Positions 8,708 to 17,697 of a stretch of 64,000 nucleotides of DNA are shown here, one piece after another. The position numbers were made by a program, and so were the translations under genes. The stretch is from NCBI RefSeq assembly GCF_007859855.1, contig NZ_SJPK01000001.1:287664-351663 (forward strand), given 5' to 3'. The first letter of the stretch is position 1, and each line of letters opens with the position of its first letter. The notes under the pieces are model-generated. The model saw only the letters and a list, made by a program, of their open reading frames with translations, was not told where the DNA came from and searched no databases. This DNA comes from Allorhodopirellula solitaria. Lineage in GTDB: Bacteria; Planctomycetota; Planctomycetia; Pirellulales; Pirellulaceae.

Positions 8708-10627
8708 CTACACGTCGATTTCGCTTGCGTCTTCGGCACGCTCCATGATGAACCGGAACCGGGCCGACGCGTCACGGCCCATCAGATCACTGATCGCCCG
8801 ATCCGTCTCCAAGTGATCGTCGATGTCTACTTTTAGCAATCGTCGTTTGCTGGGATCGAGCGTGGTATTCCAAAGAACCTTCGGATCCATTTCGCCGAGA
8901 CCTTTAAAACGTGTGATCTTGGGTTCCGAGCGACCGCCATGTTCGCTGACGATCTCGTCACGTGCCGGCTCGTCAGCGGCCCAGTAAGTTTCCTTGCCGA
9001 TGTCGACGCGGTAGAGCGGCGGAACGGCAATGTACAACCGACCGTCGGCGATCAAAGCGGGCATGTGGCGGTAGAAGAACGTGAGCAAGAGGGTCGTAAT
9101 GTGATGGCCGTCGGAATCGGCATCAGCGAGCAAGATCACCCGGTTGTATCGCAGGTCGGCCAGATTCACGTGTGCTCCGATCCCGCAACCGAGCGTGGCG
9201 ATCAGGTCCTGGATCTCCTTGTTATCCAGAATTTTCTTCAGCGTTGCGGACTCGGTGTTGAGCACCTTTCCTCGCAGCGGCAAGATTGCTTGGTAGTTGC
9301 GGTCACGTCCTTGCTTGGCACTGCCACCTGCCGAATCGCCTTCGACGATAAACAGTTCCGATTGGCCCTTGCCTCCCGATACACAGTCGCCGAGTTTGCT
9401 CGGCAACATCACGCGTTTCGAGCCCCCTTTTCGCGAGACCGCTTCGCTGGCCGCTCGCGAGGCGGCCCGGGCACGGGCGGCGGCAATCACACGTGCGATC
9501 ACGCCGTCGGCGATACTGGGATTGTTATTGAGCCACTGTTCCATCGCGCCACGGACGTTGGACTCGACAAACCCTTGAGCCTCCGGGTTGTTCAATCGAT
9601 CTTTGGTCTGGCCCTGGAACTGAGGTTCCGCGATGAAGAGCGACACGATCGCAATCAATCCCTCACGGATATCCTCGTGGGTGATTTTGACACCGCGCGG
9701 CGTCAGGTCATGCGTATCGATGTAGTTGCGTACCGCTTTGACGAGCCCGCCGCGGAAACCGTTCTCGTGCGAACCCCCGTTGGCAGTGGGGATGCCGTTG
9801 ACGTACGAGCGGACATGTTCATCGGTCGACTCCGTCCACCGCAACGCGACCTCGAGACGTTCGTTTTCATCGATCCGGTAAGTGAACGGCGTGTCATGGA
9901 TCGCTCGCGCGCCACGTTCCTTGATCACTTTGGCGAGATAATCAACGATGCCGTTTTCATGCAGGTAGGTGACCTTAGTCCCCGCGGCTTCGTCGATGTA
10001 GTTGACTTTGACGCCGCGATGAAGGAACGATGCCGTCTCGAGCCGCGCCGCGATGGTCTCACTATTGAAGGTTGTCTTGGGGAAAATCGTGGGGTCGGGT
10101 TTGAACGTGATCGTCGTCCCGGTACCGCGGACGGCGCCCTTGAGCTTTTGCAACTTGGTCGTCGGCACCCCTCGTGCAAAAGACATCCGGTACTGCGCGC
10201 CATCGCGTTTGACGACTGCGGTCATTTCTTTGCTGAGCGCGTTGACAACAGACGCTCCCACACCGTGCAATCCGCCGGATGTCTTGTAGTTGGCACCTTC
10301 AAACTTGCCGCCCGCATGGAGCACCGTCAGCACCATCTCGAGAGCAGGCTTTTTCGTTTTCGGGTGTTTGTCGACAGGAATGCCGCGGCCATTGTCGCTG
10401 ACGGTGATCGTTTGCTCATCTTTGTGGAGCGTCACTGTGATTTCGCTGGCATGCCCGTTCATGGCTTCGTCGACCGAGTTGTCGACGATTTCCCAGATCA
10501 AGTGATGCAGCCCGGCCGAGTTGACACCGCCAATGTACATCCCTGGACGCTTGCGAACCGGATCGAGTCCTTCCAGCGCGACGATGTCTTTTGCGTTGTA
10601 CGATTTCGGTGAAGTAGCAGTCGACAT
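8708..10627 (-). CDS. Type IIA DNA topoisomerase subunit B (ParE/GyrB)
   Basis: This 639-residue protein is the ATPase and TOPRIM subunit of a type IIA topoisomerase. The GHKL ATPase motifs are IWEIVDNSVDEAM, DNGRGIPVD and GLHGVGASVVNAL. The TOPRIM motifs are EGDSAGGSA and DADSDGHHI, which bind the catalytic metals. The length and absence of the long GyrB insertion fit ParE or short GyrB. It lies 59 bp downstream of the A-subunit gene on the same strand, so the two are probably an operon. The C-terminal GyrB signature with FKGLGEM is intact. I cannot separate ParE from GyrB without a phylogeny; dnaA, dnaN and recF, frequent gyrB neighbours, are absent here. Confidence 0.92.
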   Translation of the reverse strand: MSTATSPKSYNAKDIVALEGLDPVRKRPGMYIGGVNSAGLHHLIWEIVDNSVDEAMNGHASEITVTLHKDEQTITVSDNGRGIPVDKHPKTKKPALEMVLTVLHAGGKFEGANYKTSGGLHGVGASVVNALSKEMTAVVKRDGAQYRMSFARGVPTTKLQKLKGAVRGTGTTITFKPDPTIFPKTTFNSETIAARLETASFLHRGVKVNYIDEAAGTKVTYLHENGIVDYLAKVIKERGARAIHDTPFTYRIDENERLEVALRWTESTDEHVRSYVNGIPTANGGSHENGFRGGLVKAVRNYIDTHDLTPRGVKITHEDIREGLIAIVSLFIAEPQFQGQTKDRLNNPEAQGFVESNVRGAMEQWLNNNPSIADGVIARVIAAARARAASRAASEAVSRKGGSKRVMLPSKLGDCVSGGKGQSELFIVEGDSAGGSAKQGRDRNYQAILPLRGKVLNTESATLKKILDNKEIQDLIATLGCGIGAHVNLADLRYNRVILLADADSDGHHITTLLLTFFYRHMPALIADGRLYIAVPPLYRVDIGKETYWAADEPARDEIVSEHGGRSEPKITRFKGLGEMDPKVLWNTTLDPSKRRLLKVDIDDHLETDRAISDLMGRDASARFRFIMERAEDASEIDV

Positions 10628-10686
10628 GGTTGAGAATCAGCGGATAAGAAACGAGTATGGGAGAAGGGGCAGCGCGCGGTCGTCGG

Positions 10687-13125
10687 CTATTCGTCAAAGT
10701 TCGTCGGCGGTTCGATGGGTAATGGAACGATCTCAGCGATCTTACCGTTCTTCTGCAGTTCGATCCCTCGCCCGCCGCGGGAGGTTGTGCGGTATTTCGC
10801 CGTTGAGATCGTTTTCTTGGCACCCCGATTAGTGACGACAGTTAACAGATCACGATCCCCAGTCGACGGCTTGAAACCAAGCATTCGATCCGTTGCCGCG
10901 AGTTTGATCAGCAACACGCCCTTTCCTGCACCTGAGAGGTAGTTGACCTCATCGACCGGACAAACCATCGCCCGGGCATCAGCCGAGACAGCCAACACCG
11001 TTTCCGTTCCATGGATCGTAACGACGTTCACGATCGAGGCACCTGGTTTGACACGCGCAAACCGGCGACCGGCACGGGTGGACGGTTCGGCAAAGGACTG
11101 CAGGCCAAAGCGGAGAGCGTACCCGTCACTCGAGACGGCAAGGGCGTGCGTTTCGGGATAGTAGACGCCTTTGGGGTCTTCGGTGATATTGCCGATGACT
11201 CGCGGGTCGAGTGACACGGCCGCGACAATACGTTCACCGTCCTTGAACTTGAATAGTTTCTGGATCGGTTCACCGAAACCGGTCGAGGCGGGGATGTCTT
11301 GCATGCGGGCGGTGTAGCAGACACCGAGTGAACTGAACAACGCGATGGTTTCTCGTGTATTCCCGGCGACGCAGGCGAGAACTTGGTCGCCCTGACGCAG
11401 TCGACTCTTGGTGGGGTCCGCGATCAGTTTCTGCCGTTTGATCCAGCCATCGACAGTCACCATCACGTGACAGTTCTCGGCGATGATGAAGTCTTCTTCG
11501 GTGTACTCGACCTCTTCGGTGGGCACCGTAATTTTGCTGCGTCGTCGCCCCGCCTCGCTCTTGCCATACTGGGTAACGAGTTCATTGAGTTCGTCACGAA
11601 TGATGTTCCAACGTCCTGAAGAGGCGAAGTCCTCGTGGTCATCGGCGAGCAGCTTCTCGATTTCCTTGACGCGTTTTCGTTTCGCTTTCAGCTCGTCGAG
11701 AATCACGTTGATTTCCAAACGCGCCAGACGATAGAGCTTCAGTTCGAGAATCGCGTCGGTTTGTTCCGCATCGAGGCCCCCTTTCTCGGCGGGGAATCGC
11801 TTCATGATCTTCGCCGCCGCGTCCGACTTGCCATCGCTGCCACGGATGATCTTGATGATCGTGTCGAGGGCGTCGAAGACGATCGCGAATCCCTCGAGGA
11901 TGTGGATGCGACGCAGCAGCGAGTTCAGTTCATTGGTCAAACGCGCTGTCAGCACGTCGAAGCGGAACTTGAGAAAGTACCATAGAATTTCTTTGAGCGA
12001 TAACCGCCGCGGTGATCCGACCTCTGGATTTTCCGTCGGCGTCAGGCAGGTCAAGTTGACATTGAAATTCGTCTGCAGTGGCGTGTGCTTGTAGAGATAG
12101 GCGAGCACCTTCTCGGGGTCCGCATTTTTCTTCAGCAATAGATCGACGCGAATGTCTTCGCTCGACAGATCGCGTACTTCCTCGACGAGCGGCAGCTTGT
12201 TGGCATAGACGAGCTCGGTGATCCGCTCGACCATTTGAGCCTTGTTGACGCCAAATGGGATTTCCGTGATGCGGAGAACGTCGCCAGATTTGGATGATTC
12301 AGCGACTTCGCCGACCCCGCGCAGCTTGATCGTCCCGGAGCCTGTTGAATAGATTTCACGCAGTTCCTCTTTCGTGTTGACGATCAACCCACCGGTCGGG
12401 AAATCGGGGCCAGCGATCGCGTCGCCCGCGACGAGTTGGTAGTCCTTGATCTCGGGATCACGTAACAACTTCAGCAGCGCGTTGCAGACTTCCTTTAGGT
12501 TGTGCGGTGGGATGTTTGTGGCCATCCCCACGGCGATGCCGGTGGCACCGTTGACGAGCATGTTGGGAACACGCGAAGGCAGCACAACCGGTTCTTCCCG
12601 CGTGCCATCGTAGCTCGGCTTGAAGGCGACAGTGCGTGTGGCGAGGTCAGCGAGTACCTCCGTGGCAATGGGCATCATCCGGCACTCGGTATACCGCATC
12701 GCGGCGGCATTATCGCCATCGATACTGCCGAAATTACCGCTGCCGTCGATCATCGGCATCCGCAGCGAAAACGATTGGCTCATCCGCACCAACGCTTCGT
12801 AGATCGAGCTGTCACCGTGCGGGTGGTAGTTACCCATCACGTCGCCAACCACTTTGGCACACTTGCGATGCTTTGCCGTCGAATCGAGCCGCTGCTGAAA
12901 CATCGTGTAGAGAATCCGCCGCTGGACCGGTTTCAAGCCGTCCCGCACGTCGGGCAGCGCCCGCGACGTGATCACCGAGAGCGAGTAGTTCAGATAGCGG
13001 TCTTGAGCAGCCATCCGCAGCGGGATGTTTTCAATGTCCTGGAACATGGACTCATCCGGAACACCCCCGCGTTTGGGTTTTCTACTTTTCGAGCCGTTGG
13101 AGGAGGATGAACGCCGTTTTGCCAC
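10687..13125 (-). CDS. Type IIA DNA topoisomerase subunit A (ParC/GyrA)
   Basis: This 812-residue breakage-reunion subunit has the catalytic Tyr145 in AAMRYTE and the conserved block VGDVMGNYHPHGD. The quinolone-region residues are Ser106 and Glu110 (HPHGDSSIYE), so there is no obvious resistance substitution. The C-terminal domain shows beta-pinwheel blades, with a degenerate GyrA-box-like stretch (TTSRGGRGIE). The N terminus has about 22 extra Ser/Lys/Arg-rich residues before the family start. It heads a likely two-gene operon with the B subunit. A ParC or divergent GyrA identity is equally possible. Confidence 0.92.
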   Translation of the reverse strand: MAKRRSSSSNGSKSRKPKRGGVPDESMFQDIENIPLRMAAQDRYLNYSLSVITSRALPDVRDGLKPVQRRILYTMFQQRLDSTAKHRKCAKVVGDVMGNYHPHGDSSIYEALVRMSQSFSLRMPMIDGSGNFGSIDGDNAAAMRYTECRMMPIATEVLADLATRTVAFKPSYDGTREEPVVLPSRVPNMLVNGATGIAVGMATNIPPHNLKEVCNALLKLLRDPEIKDYQLVAGDAIAGPDFPTGGLIVNTKEELREIYSTGSGTIKLRGVGEVAESSKSGDVLRITEIPFGVNKAQMVERITELVYANKLPLVEEVRDLSSEDIRVDLLLKKNADPEKVLAYLYKHTPLQTNFNVNLTCLTPTENPEVGSPRRLSLKEILWYFLKFRFDVLTARLTNELNSLLRRIHILEGFAIVFDALDTIIKIIRGSDGKSDAAAKIMKRFPAEKGGLDAEQTDAILELKLYRLARLEINVILDELKAKRKRVKEIEKLLADDHEDFASSGRWNIIRDELNELVTQYGKSEAGRRRSKITVPTEEVEYTEEDFIIAENCHVMVTVDGWIKRQKLIADPTKSRLRQGDQVLACVAGNTRETIALFSSLGVCYTARMQDIPASTGFGEPIQKLFKFKDGERIVAAVSLDPRVIGNITEDPKGVYYPETHALAVSSDGYALRFGLQSFAEPSTRAGRRFARVKPGASIVNVVTIHGTETVLAVSADARAMVCPVDEVNYLSGAGKGVLLIKLAATDRMLGFKPSTGDRDLLTVVTNRGAKKTISTAKYRTTSRGGRGIELQKNGKIAEIVPLPIEPPTNFDE

Positions 13126-13483
13126 GCCTGGTGGTTCCTGTCGTATTGGTTTGCGATTGAGTCGATGGCCGGAGGCCCGATGGGCGGAAGCCGAAAGTGG
13201 GGACTGGGGTTCTGGGGGTTATAGCTACCCTGTGCCTAGTAGTGAAACCCTAGCGGCTGTCCCGACTAAGGGATCGGACTGAATCGCGACAAACTGAAGC
13301 CAATTCTCAATTCCCCGATTTGGACCAGCGCCAGGAGCGATGCGAGGACGGGGAGGGAGAATCACGCTGGTTTGGAGCTTTCCGTTGCGTCGACCCTCCC
13401 CGGAACACTCGCGAAAGGCTCGTCTTCCGACCCTCCCAGCTTCGCCGGGAAAGTGAAGTAAATCGTGGATCCGGTGGTTTTCC

Positions 13484-13540
13484 GGCCTGTCGATTGATTC
13501 GATGTTGGCTCCGCGATGGTGAGCCGAGGGCTGTAAGGCC
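13484..13540. repeat. 57-bp dispersed repeat, copy 1
   Basis: It aligns without gaps to 44072-44128 with about 46 of 57 identical bases. Shared blocks are TGTCGATTGA and GAGGGCTGTAAGGCC (with one difference). Both copies lie in gene-free DNA. Confidence 0.7.
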
Positions 13541-13587
13541 AATGCCATCTATTTTGCCCCCGTGCGGGGCATCATCACGATGGCAAC

Positions 13588-13654
13588 CCGACGCGTCAGC
13601 GAGGAAAACGCAGTGTTTTGCGTGGCGAACAAGTGATCCTCGCTGACGCGTCGG
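13588..13654. repeat. 17-bp perfect inverted repeat
   Basis: The arms CCGACGCGTCAGCGAGG (13588-13604) and its exact complement (13638-13654) are separated by 33 bp. The arms could form a stable cruciform or hairpin. No T-run follows, so a simple terminator is unlikely. Confidence 0.75.
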
Positions 13655-13825
13655 ATTACCAAGGCCGCTTCGAGCGGCTGATCGGTTTCTGACGGATAGA
13701 TCGATTCGCCCTAAACTCGCGGTCCTAGCGAGCAGCGACAAAGTGCTGGCTTTCGCTGCAGTTGGCGACCGAAACCACTCCAAGTAAACATCTCAACTAG
13801 GTCGTCGTTCAGGAGGAACGCGCAC

Positions 13826-14422
13826 ATGAAGCGTAAAATGAAACAACCCGTGTCGACGGCCCGAACAGCCAAACGTCGTTACCAATCGGTCCTGGTCGCC
13901 TTAGCGGCTTCCGCGTCGCTGGTATCCAACGCCCCGGATGCACACGCCTTTGGTGGCCACGGCTATCACGGTGGCGAGCGCGTCGTCAGTTCTCGAGTCG
14001 TCAGCGACACCGTCGTCGGTGAATCCGCCAGCGGTGTCGACTCCGGCGGCGAAGTCCAATCGACAGGCGGCGACTGCGCCTCAGGAAATTGCGGCGGCGG
14101 TGGCTACGGGGCTGGCGGGATCCAAGGCCGCGAGTACGGCCAACCGGACCTGTTCTACAACTTCTACACCCAGGGTGCTGCCAACTCGGCCAACGCGCAG
14201 ATGTACGCCGCACCAGTCCCTGTCCCGCGGCATGTCGGACAAACCTACCTGACGTATCAACCTTTTTATCCTCATGAGATGCTTTATAAGCACCATGATC
14301 GGTTCCACAACTATTATGACGGTGGACGCGGGATGAATCGGACGCATGTCTCGTACTACTACCCGCCCGTTCGGACGGGGCTCAGCAACTTCTACTGGAA
14401 CGTGCTGCGGATTCCTCGCTAG
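13826..14422 (+). CDS. Secreted Gly/His/Tyr-rich protein
   Basis: ATG 13826 has a perfect AGGAGG ribosome-binding site at 13811-13816. The 198-residue product begins with basic residues and a hydrophobic segment ending at AHA (about 23-42), a signal peptide. The mature part has Gly/Ser-rich stretches (CASGNCGGGGYGAGG) and then a Tyr/His/Pro-rich C-terminal half (QPFYPHEMLYKHHDRFHNYY). I recognise no enzymatic domain; the composition suggests a cell-surface or matrix protein. The next gene (44 bp downstream, same strand) encodes a protein of similar style, so the two are probably one transcript. Confidence 0.75.
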   Translation: MKRKMKQPVSTARTAKRRYQSVLVALAASASLVSNAPDAHAFGGHGYHGGERVVSSRVVSDTVVGESASGVDSGGEVQSTGGDCASGNCGGGGYGAGGIQGREYGQPDLFYNFYTQGAANSANAQMYAAPVPVPRHVGQTYLTYQPFYPHEMLYKHHDRFHNYYDGGRGMNRTHVSYYYPPVRTGLSNFYWNVLRIPR

Positions 14423-14466
14423 AGGACGAAGTTGGCTCAACACCATCAACGATCAGGAAATCTGAC

Positions 14467-14850
14467 ATGATTCGAAAGACTTTACTCTCACTGGCGGTTG
14501 TCGCCGGCGTCTGCGGCGGATCGCCAGCAGCCCCGAAGGCCGAGGCTAGCGATATCTACGGAATGACGCACGTCTGGAACCTTAACTATGCCAACACCCG
14601 GCCGTGGCATGGCAACTATTACTATGCCCCCTACGGTCAACCGACCGCATTGGTCGTACCGCCAACGGTCAGCATGCGGCAGACGTACTCATGGGGAGTC
14701 AGTCAGAACCTGATGTATCCGGTCCACCACCAATTCGGGCGAAACGCATCTTCCCCTGGAGCGGCCGCGCCAGGCCAATTCCGGCCCACACCGAATTGGC
14801 CCAGCCACACCGACCAGTATGGAATTTACTACGTCCGCGGGCCTTGGTAG
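14467..14850 (+). CDS. Small secreted Tyr/Pro-rich protein
   Basis: This 127-residue product has an N-terminal signal (MIRKTLLSLAVVAGVCGGSP, with cleavage near AEA at 24-27). The remainder is rich in Tyr, Trp, His and Pro (HGNYYYAPYG, MYPVHHQFG). It follows the preceding secreted protein gene by 44 bp, and both share Tyr/His-rich composition and WN...Y motifs. No known domain is seen. A joint role in the cell surface is inference from composition and pairing only. Confidence 0.7.
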   Translation: MIRKTLLSLAVVAGVCGGSPAAPKAEASDIYGMTHVWNLNYANTRPWHGNYYYAPYGQPTALVVPPTVSMRQTYSWGVSQNLMYPVHHQFGRNASSPGAAAPGQFRPTPNWPSHTDQYGIYYVRGPW

Positions 14851-14913
14851 TCAACCGGCGGGCACGGGCCGCGTGACGCGTACCCATTGTCGTCGATCCA
14901 CCGTAGGTGGAGC

Positions 14914-14984
14914 TAAGCAACACACGATGAATATGTGTTTTAGTAGTGGACGAGGCGACGAGTCCTGCGGCTTTGGACTCGTTG
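14914..14984. repeat. TAAGCAAC dispersed repeat, copy 1, with adjoining hairpin
   Basis: The block TAAGCAACACACGATGAATA continues to TAGTAGTGGACGAG (14954). It recurs at 38052-38096 and 49529-49572, with a diverged form at 56933-56992. In this copy it runs into an imperfect hairpin (arms ending CGACGAGTCC at 14956-14965 and GGACTCGTTG at 14975-14984). It lies between the convergent stops of 14850 and 15000, where a bidirectional terminator could act. Confidence 0.8.
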
Positions 14985-14999
14985 TCTCAGCCACCGACG

Positions 15000-17474
15000 T
15001 TACAAGAACGCGGCCGTACGGCTCTTTCGCGACCGGGCCACTTTTGCCGGTGGTCCCTGGGCGACGATGCGGCCGCCTTGATCTCCCGCCCCCGGACCGA
15101 CATCGATGATCCAGTCGCTCTGGCGAGCTACCTGCATATCGTGTTCGACCAAGATGACGGTGTTGCCGGCATCGACCAACCCGTTCAACTGCGACATCAA
15201 CATATCGACATCGGCGGGATGCAGCCCCGTGGTCGGTTCGTCGAGAACGTAGAGGGTATCGCCGCGTTGGGCGCGTTGTAGCTCGGTGGCGAGTTTGATC
15301 CGTTGCGCCTCACCTCCCGACAGTTCTGTGGCAGGTTGTCCCAGCCTTAGGTAACCCAACCCGACCTGCAGGAGTGCCTCCAGCGCCCGCTGGATGGGAG
15401 GCTCATCGCCAAAAAACTCATTTGCTTGCTCGACCGTCAGGTCGAGTACCTCCGCGATGTTCTTGCCGCGGTAGATCACCTCCAGAGTCTCGCCGTTGTA
15501 ACGCTGGCCCTGGCAGACTGGACAAGGGGTGTACACACTGGGGAGAAAGAGCAACTCCACGCTCACGAACCCGGCCCCTTCGCAGTTCGCACAGCGCCCC
15601 TTGGCGACATTGAACGAAAACCGCCCCACGTCGTAGCGCCGAGATTTTGCCTTCTTTGTTGCCGCGAATAGCTTGCGAACGTGATCAAACAAACCGGTGT
15701 ACGTGGCGAGATTGGACCGGGGGGTACGGCCGATCGGTTTCTGGTCCACGCTCACCAAACGCCGCACATGATTCGCCCCGCCAGCGATCTTGCCGCCCGT
15801 CGGGGTTTCCCCGGCCTGCTCCAACAGATCCACTTCGCTAGCGGGCGCATCGACGGCCGGTTTCTGTCCGAGTGAGTCTCGCACCAGCTCCACGAGGGCC
15901 TGGCTGACCATACTCGATTTCCCCGATCCCGATACGCCCGTCACCGTGGTCATCACCCCGAGGGGAAATTTAACATCCAAACCCTGCAGATTGTTTCGTT
16001 CAATCTCCACCAGCTCCAACCAATTCTCAGATTGACGCGTCTGTCCAGCTGACAGAGGCCGCTTCGGTTCGCCCCCCTGATAGAGATGCTCCGCGGTGTG
16101 CGAGTGGGGAACGTCTCGCAAACCCGCAATGGGACCGCTGTAAACGACCTCGCCGCCGTGCTGGCCCGCGTCGGGGCCGATGTCGACGATCCAGTCCGCG
16201 TGCTCAATAACGCTCACTTCATGCTCGACGACGAACAGGGAATTTCCGGTTTCCTTCAGTTCATCGAGTGCGCCGAGGAGGGCCTGGGTGTCGGCGGGGT
16301 GCAAACCGGCCGAAGGCTCGTCGAGCACATAAACGACGCCGAAGAGCTTCGAACGGAGCTGGGTCGCGAGACGCAGTCGTTGGAGTTCACCCGGTGAGAG
16401 CGTCGGTGTGCTGCGTTGTAGCGAAAGGTACCCCAGCCCCAAAGTGGTCAGCGTTTCGACACGGGCCAGAATATCCGTTGCAATTCGCTCGGCAACGATT
16501 GTTCGTTCACGGTGCAAGTCTTTCGCGGTGGGTTTCGCCTCGATGACGGCTCGCAGCTTCTCGGCGAGTTCGGTCAACGACAACTGGGACAGTTCACCGA
16601 TATCGAGCCCCGCAAACTTGACTGCGAGCGATTCGCGCTTCAACATTTTGCCTTGGCAGTCCGGGCACTCTGAGATCTGCATGTACTGCGAGACGCGTTT
16701 CTTGGTCCGTTGACTCTGGGTGGTGGCAAACGAATTCAAGACATAGCGGCGGGCACTGGAGTAGGTGCCCATGTAACTCGGGGAATCCCCACGTTCGATG
16801 GCATCACGAACCTGATCACGATCCAGCCCGGGATAGACAGGCACTTCGGGGGTCTCGTCGGTGTAGAGAATCCAATCGCGAGTTTTCTGCGGCAATTTCT
16901 TCCATGGTTTGTCGACATCATGGCCGAGAGTGATGAGAATGCCTCGCAAATTCTTACCCTGCCACGCAGGCGGCCAGGCGGCGATCGCTCCCTCGCGAAT
17001 CGTCAGCCGGTCATCGGGAACGAGCAGTTTCTCGGTCACGTCAAAAACGCGGCCGATTCCGTGGCAGCGTGGGCAGGCACCCTCGGGTGTGTTGGGCGAG
17101 AAGGCGTCTGCGTAGAGGATCGATTGACCGCGAGGATAGGTGCCTGCGCGCGAGTAGAGCATCCGCAGCCCATTGGAGATCGTCGTCACACTGCCCACCG
17201 AGGAGCGTGCCGATGGCGTTCCCCGCTGCTGCTGTAAGGCGACCGCAGGCGGCAATCCGTCAATCGAATCCACATCGGGTTCGCCGACTTGGTCGATCAA
17301 CCGCCGCGCGTACGGCGATACCGAATCGAGATATCGACGCTGGGATTCCGCGAACAAGGTCCCGAACGCCAGCGACGACTTGCCCGAACCGGAGACCCCC
17401 GTGAACACGACAAGAGAATTGCGGGGCAGATCCACGTCGACGTTCTTGAGGTTGTGCACACGGGCACCACGCAC
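15000..17474 (-). CDS. UvrA-like excinuclease ATPase, short class
   Basis: This 824-residue protein has two ABC modules, each with a Walker A motif GVSGSGKSS. Zinc-binding Cys pairs are present ([24 protein letters not shown] with CPVCQGQ). The second module has the standard signature LSGGEAQR, but the first reads [12 protein letters not shown]. It is about 115 residues shorter than E. coli UvrA. Such short UvrA paralogues occur in several phyla; their role in repair or drug tolerance is unclear. The GTG start at 17474 leaves out two usual residues (IQ) before [11 protein letters not shown]; the frame remains open upstream but without ATG, so a few residues could be added. A primary uvrA is expected elsewhere. 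Confidence 0.85.
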   Translation of the reverse strand: MRGARVHNLKNVDVDLPRNSLVVFTGVSGSGKSSLAFGTLFAESQRRYLDSVSPYARRLIDQVGEPDVDSIDGLPPAVALQQQRGTPSARSSVGSVTTISNGLRMLYSRAGTYPRGQSILYADAFSPNTPEGACPRCHGIGRVFDVTEKLLVPDDRLTIREGAIAAWPPAWQGKNLRGILITLGHDVDKPWKKLPQKTRDWILYTDETPEVPVYPGLDRDQVRDAIERGDSPSYMGTYSSARRYVLNSFATTQSQRTKKRVSQYMQISECPDCQGKMLKRESLAVKFAGLDIGELSQLSLTELAEKLRAVIEAKPTAKDLHRERTIVAERIATDILARVETLTTLGLGYLSLQRSTPTLSPGELQRLRLATQLRSKLFGVVYVLDEPSAGLHPADTQALLGALDELKETGNSLFVVEHEVSVIEHADWIVDIGPDAGQHGGEVVYSGPIAGLRDVPHSHTAEHLYQGGEPKRPLSAGQTRQSENWLELVEIERNNLQGLDVKFPLGVMTTVTGVSGSGKSSMVSQALVELVRDSLGQKPAVDAPASEVDLLEQAGETPTGGKIAGGANHVRRLVSVDQKPIGRTPRSNLATYTGLFDHVRKLFAATKKAKSRRYDVGRFSFNVAKGRCANCEGAGFVSVELLFLPSVYTPCPVCQGQRYNGETLEVIYRGKNIAEVLDLTVEQANEFFGDEPPIQRALEALLQVGLGYLRLGQPATELSGGEAQRIKLATELQRAQRGDTLYVLDEPTTGLHPADVDMLMSQLNGLVDAGNTVILVEHDMQVARQSDWIIDVGPGAGDQGGRIVAQGPPAKVARSRKSRTAAFL

Positions 17475-17610
17475 CTGAATGCTATGCTCGAGAACCCTCG
17501 AGGCTGCCTTGGCTTGGGATGAAACGATGGGAGGAACTCCACCTGGAGCGAATATGGAAACAGAAATCTCGTCAGCCGGATCCTAACAAATCCGCGAAAT
17601 TTTCCGGATC

Positions 17611-17655
17611 ATCCGACGGAAGCATGCGCCCGAGGTTTTCAAGGCATGGCTCCAG
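17611..17655. repeat. 45-bp dispersed repeat, copy 2
   Basis: It is almost identical to 1011-1055, with two differences, in the same orientation. It lies between the divergent start of the UvrA-like gene and the stop of the SHD1 gene. There is no transposase remnant at this copy, so the repeat is not simply part of the ISL3 element. Confidence 0.8.
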
Positions 17656-17697
17656 CTCCGTCGAAGACGTCAACCTCGGGGGTACATTGCCGTACCG

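Larger units (their letters stand above)
13126..13825. other. 700-bp gene-free region made of repeat fragments
   Basis: I see no credible gene here. Frames translate to low-complexity Arg/Ser-rich strings. The region contains a 57-bp repeat (13484-13540) related to 44072-44128 and a 17-bp inverted repeat (13588-13604 with 13638-13654). A purine/pyrimidine-skewed stretch lies around 13330-13460. It probably also holds the promoters for the divergent topoisomerase operon and the secreted-protein pair. Confidence 0.6.

Noticed and set aside
8939-10612. 557-codon plus-strand frame opposite the topoisomerase B gene
   Set aside because: It is the antisense shadow of an intact, motif-complete gene; its translation is Arg/Asp/Val-rich with no domain.
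13307-13783. 158-codon minus-strand frame in the gene-free region
   Set aside because: It runs through dispersed repeat fragments and the inverted repeat; composition is Arg/Ser-rich without a domain.
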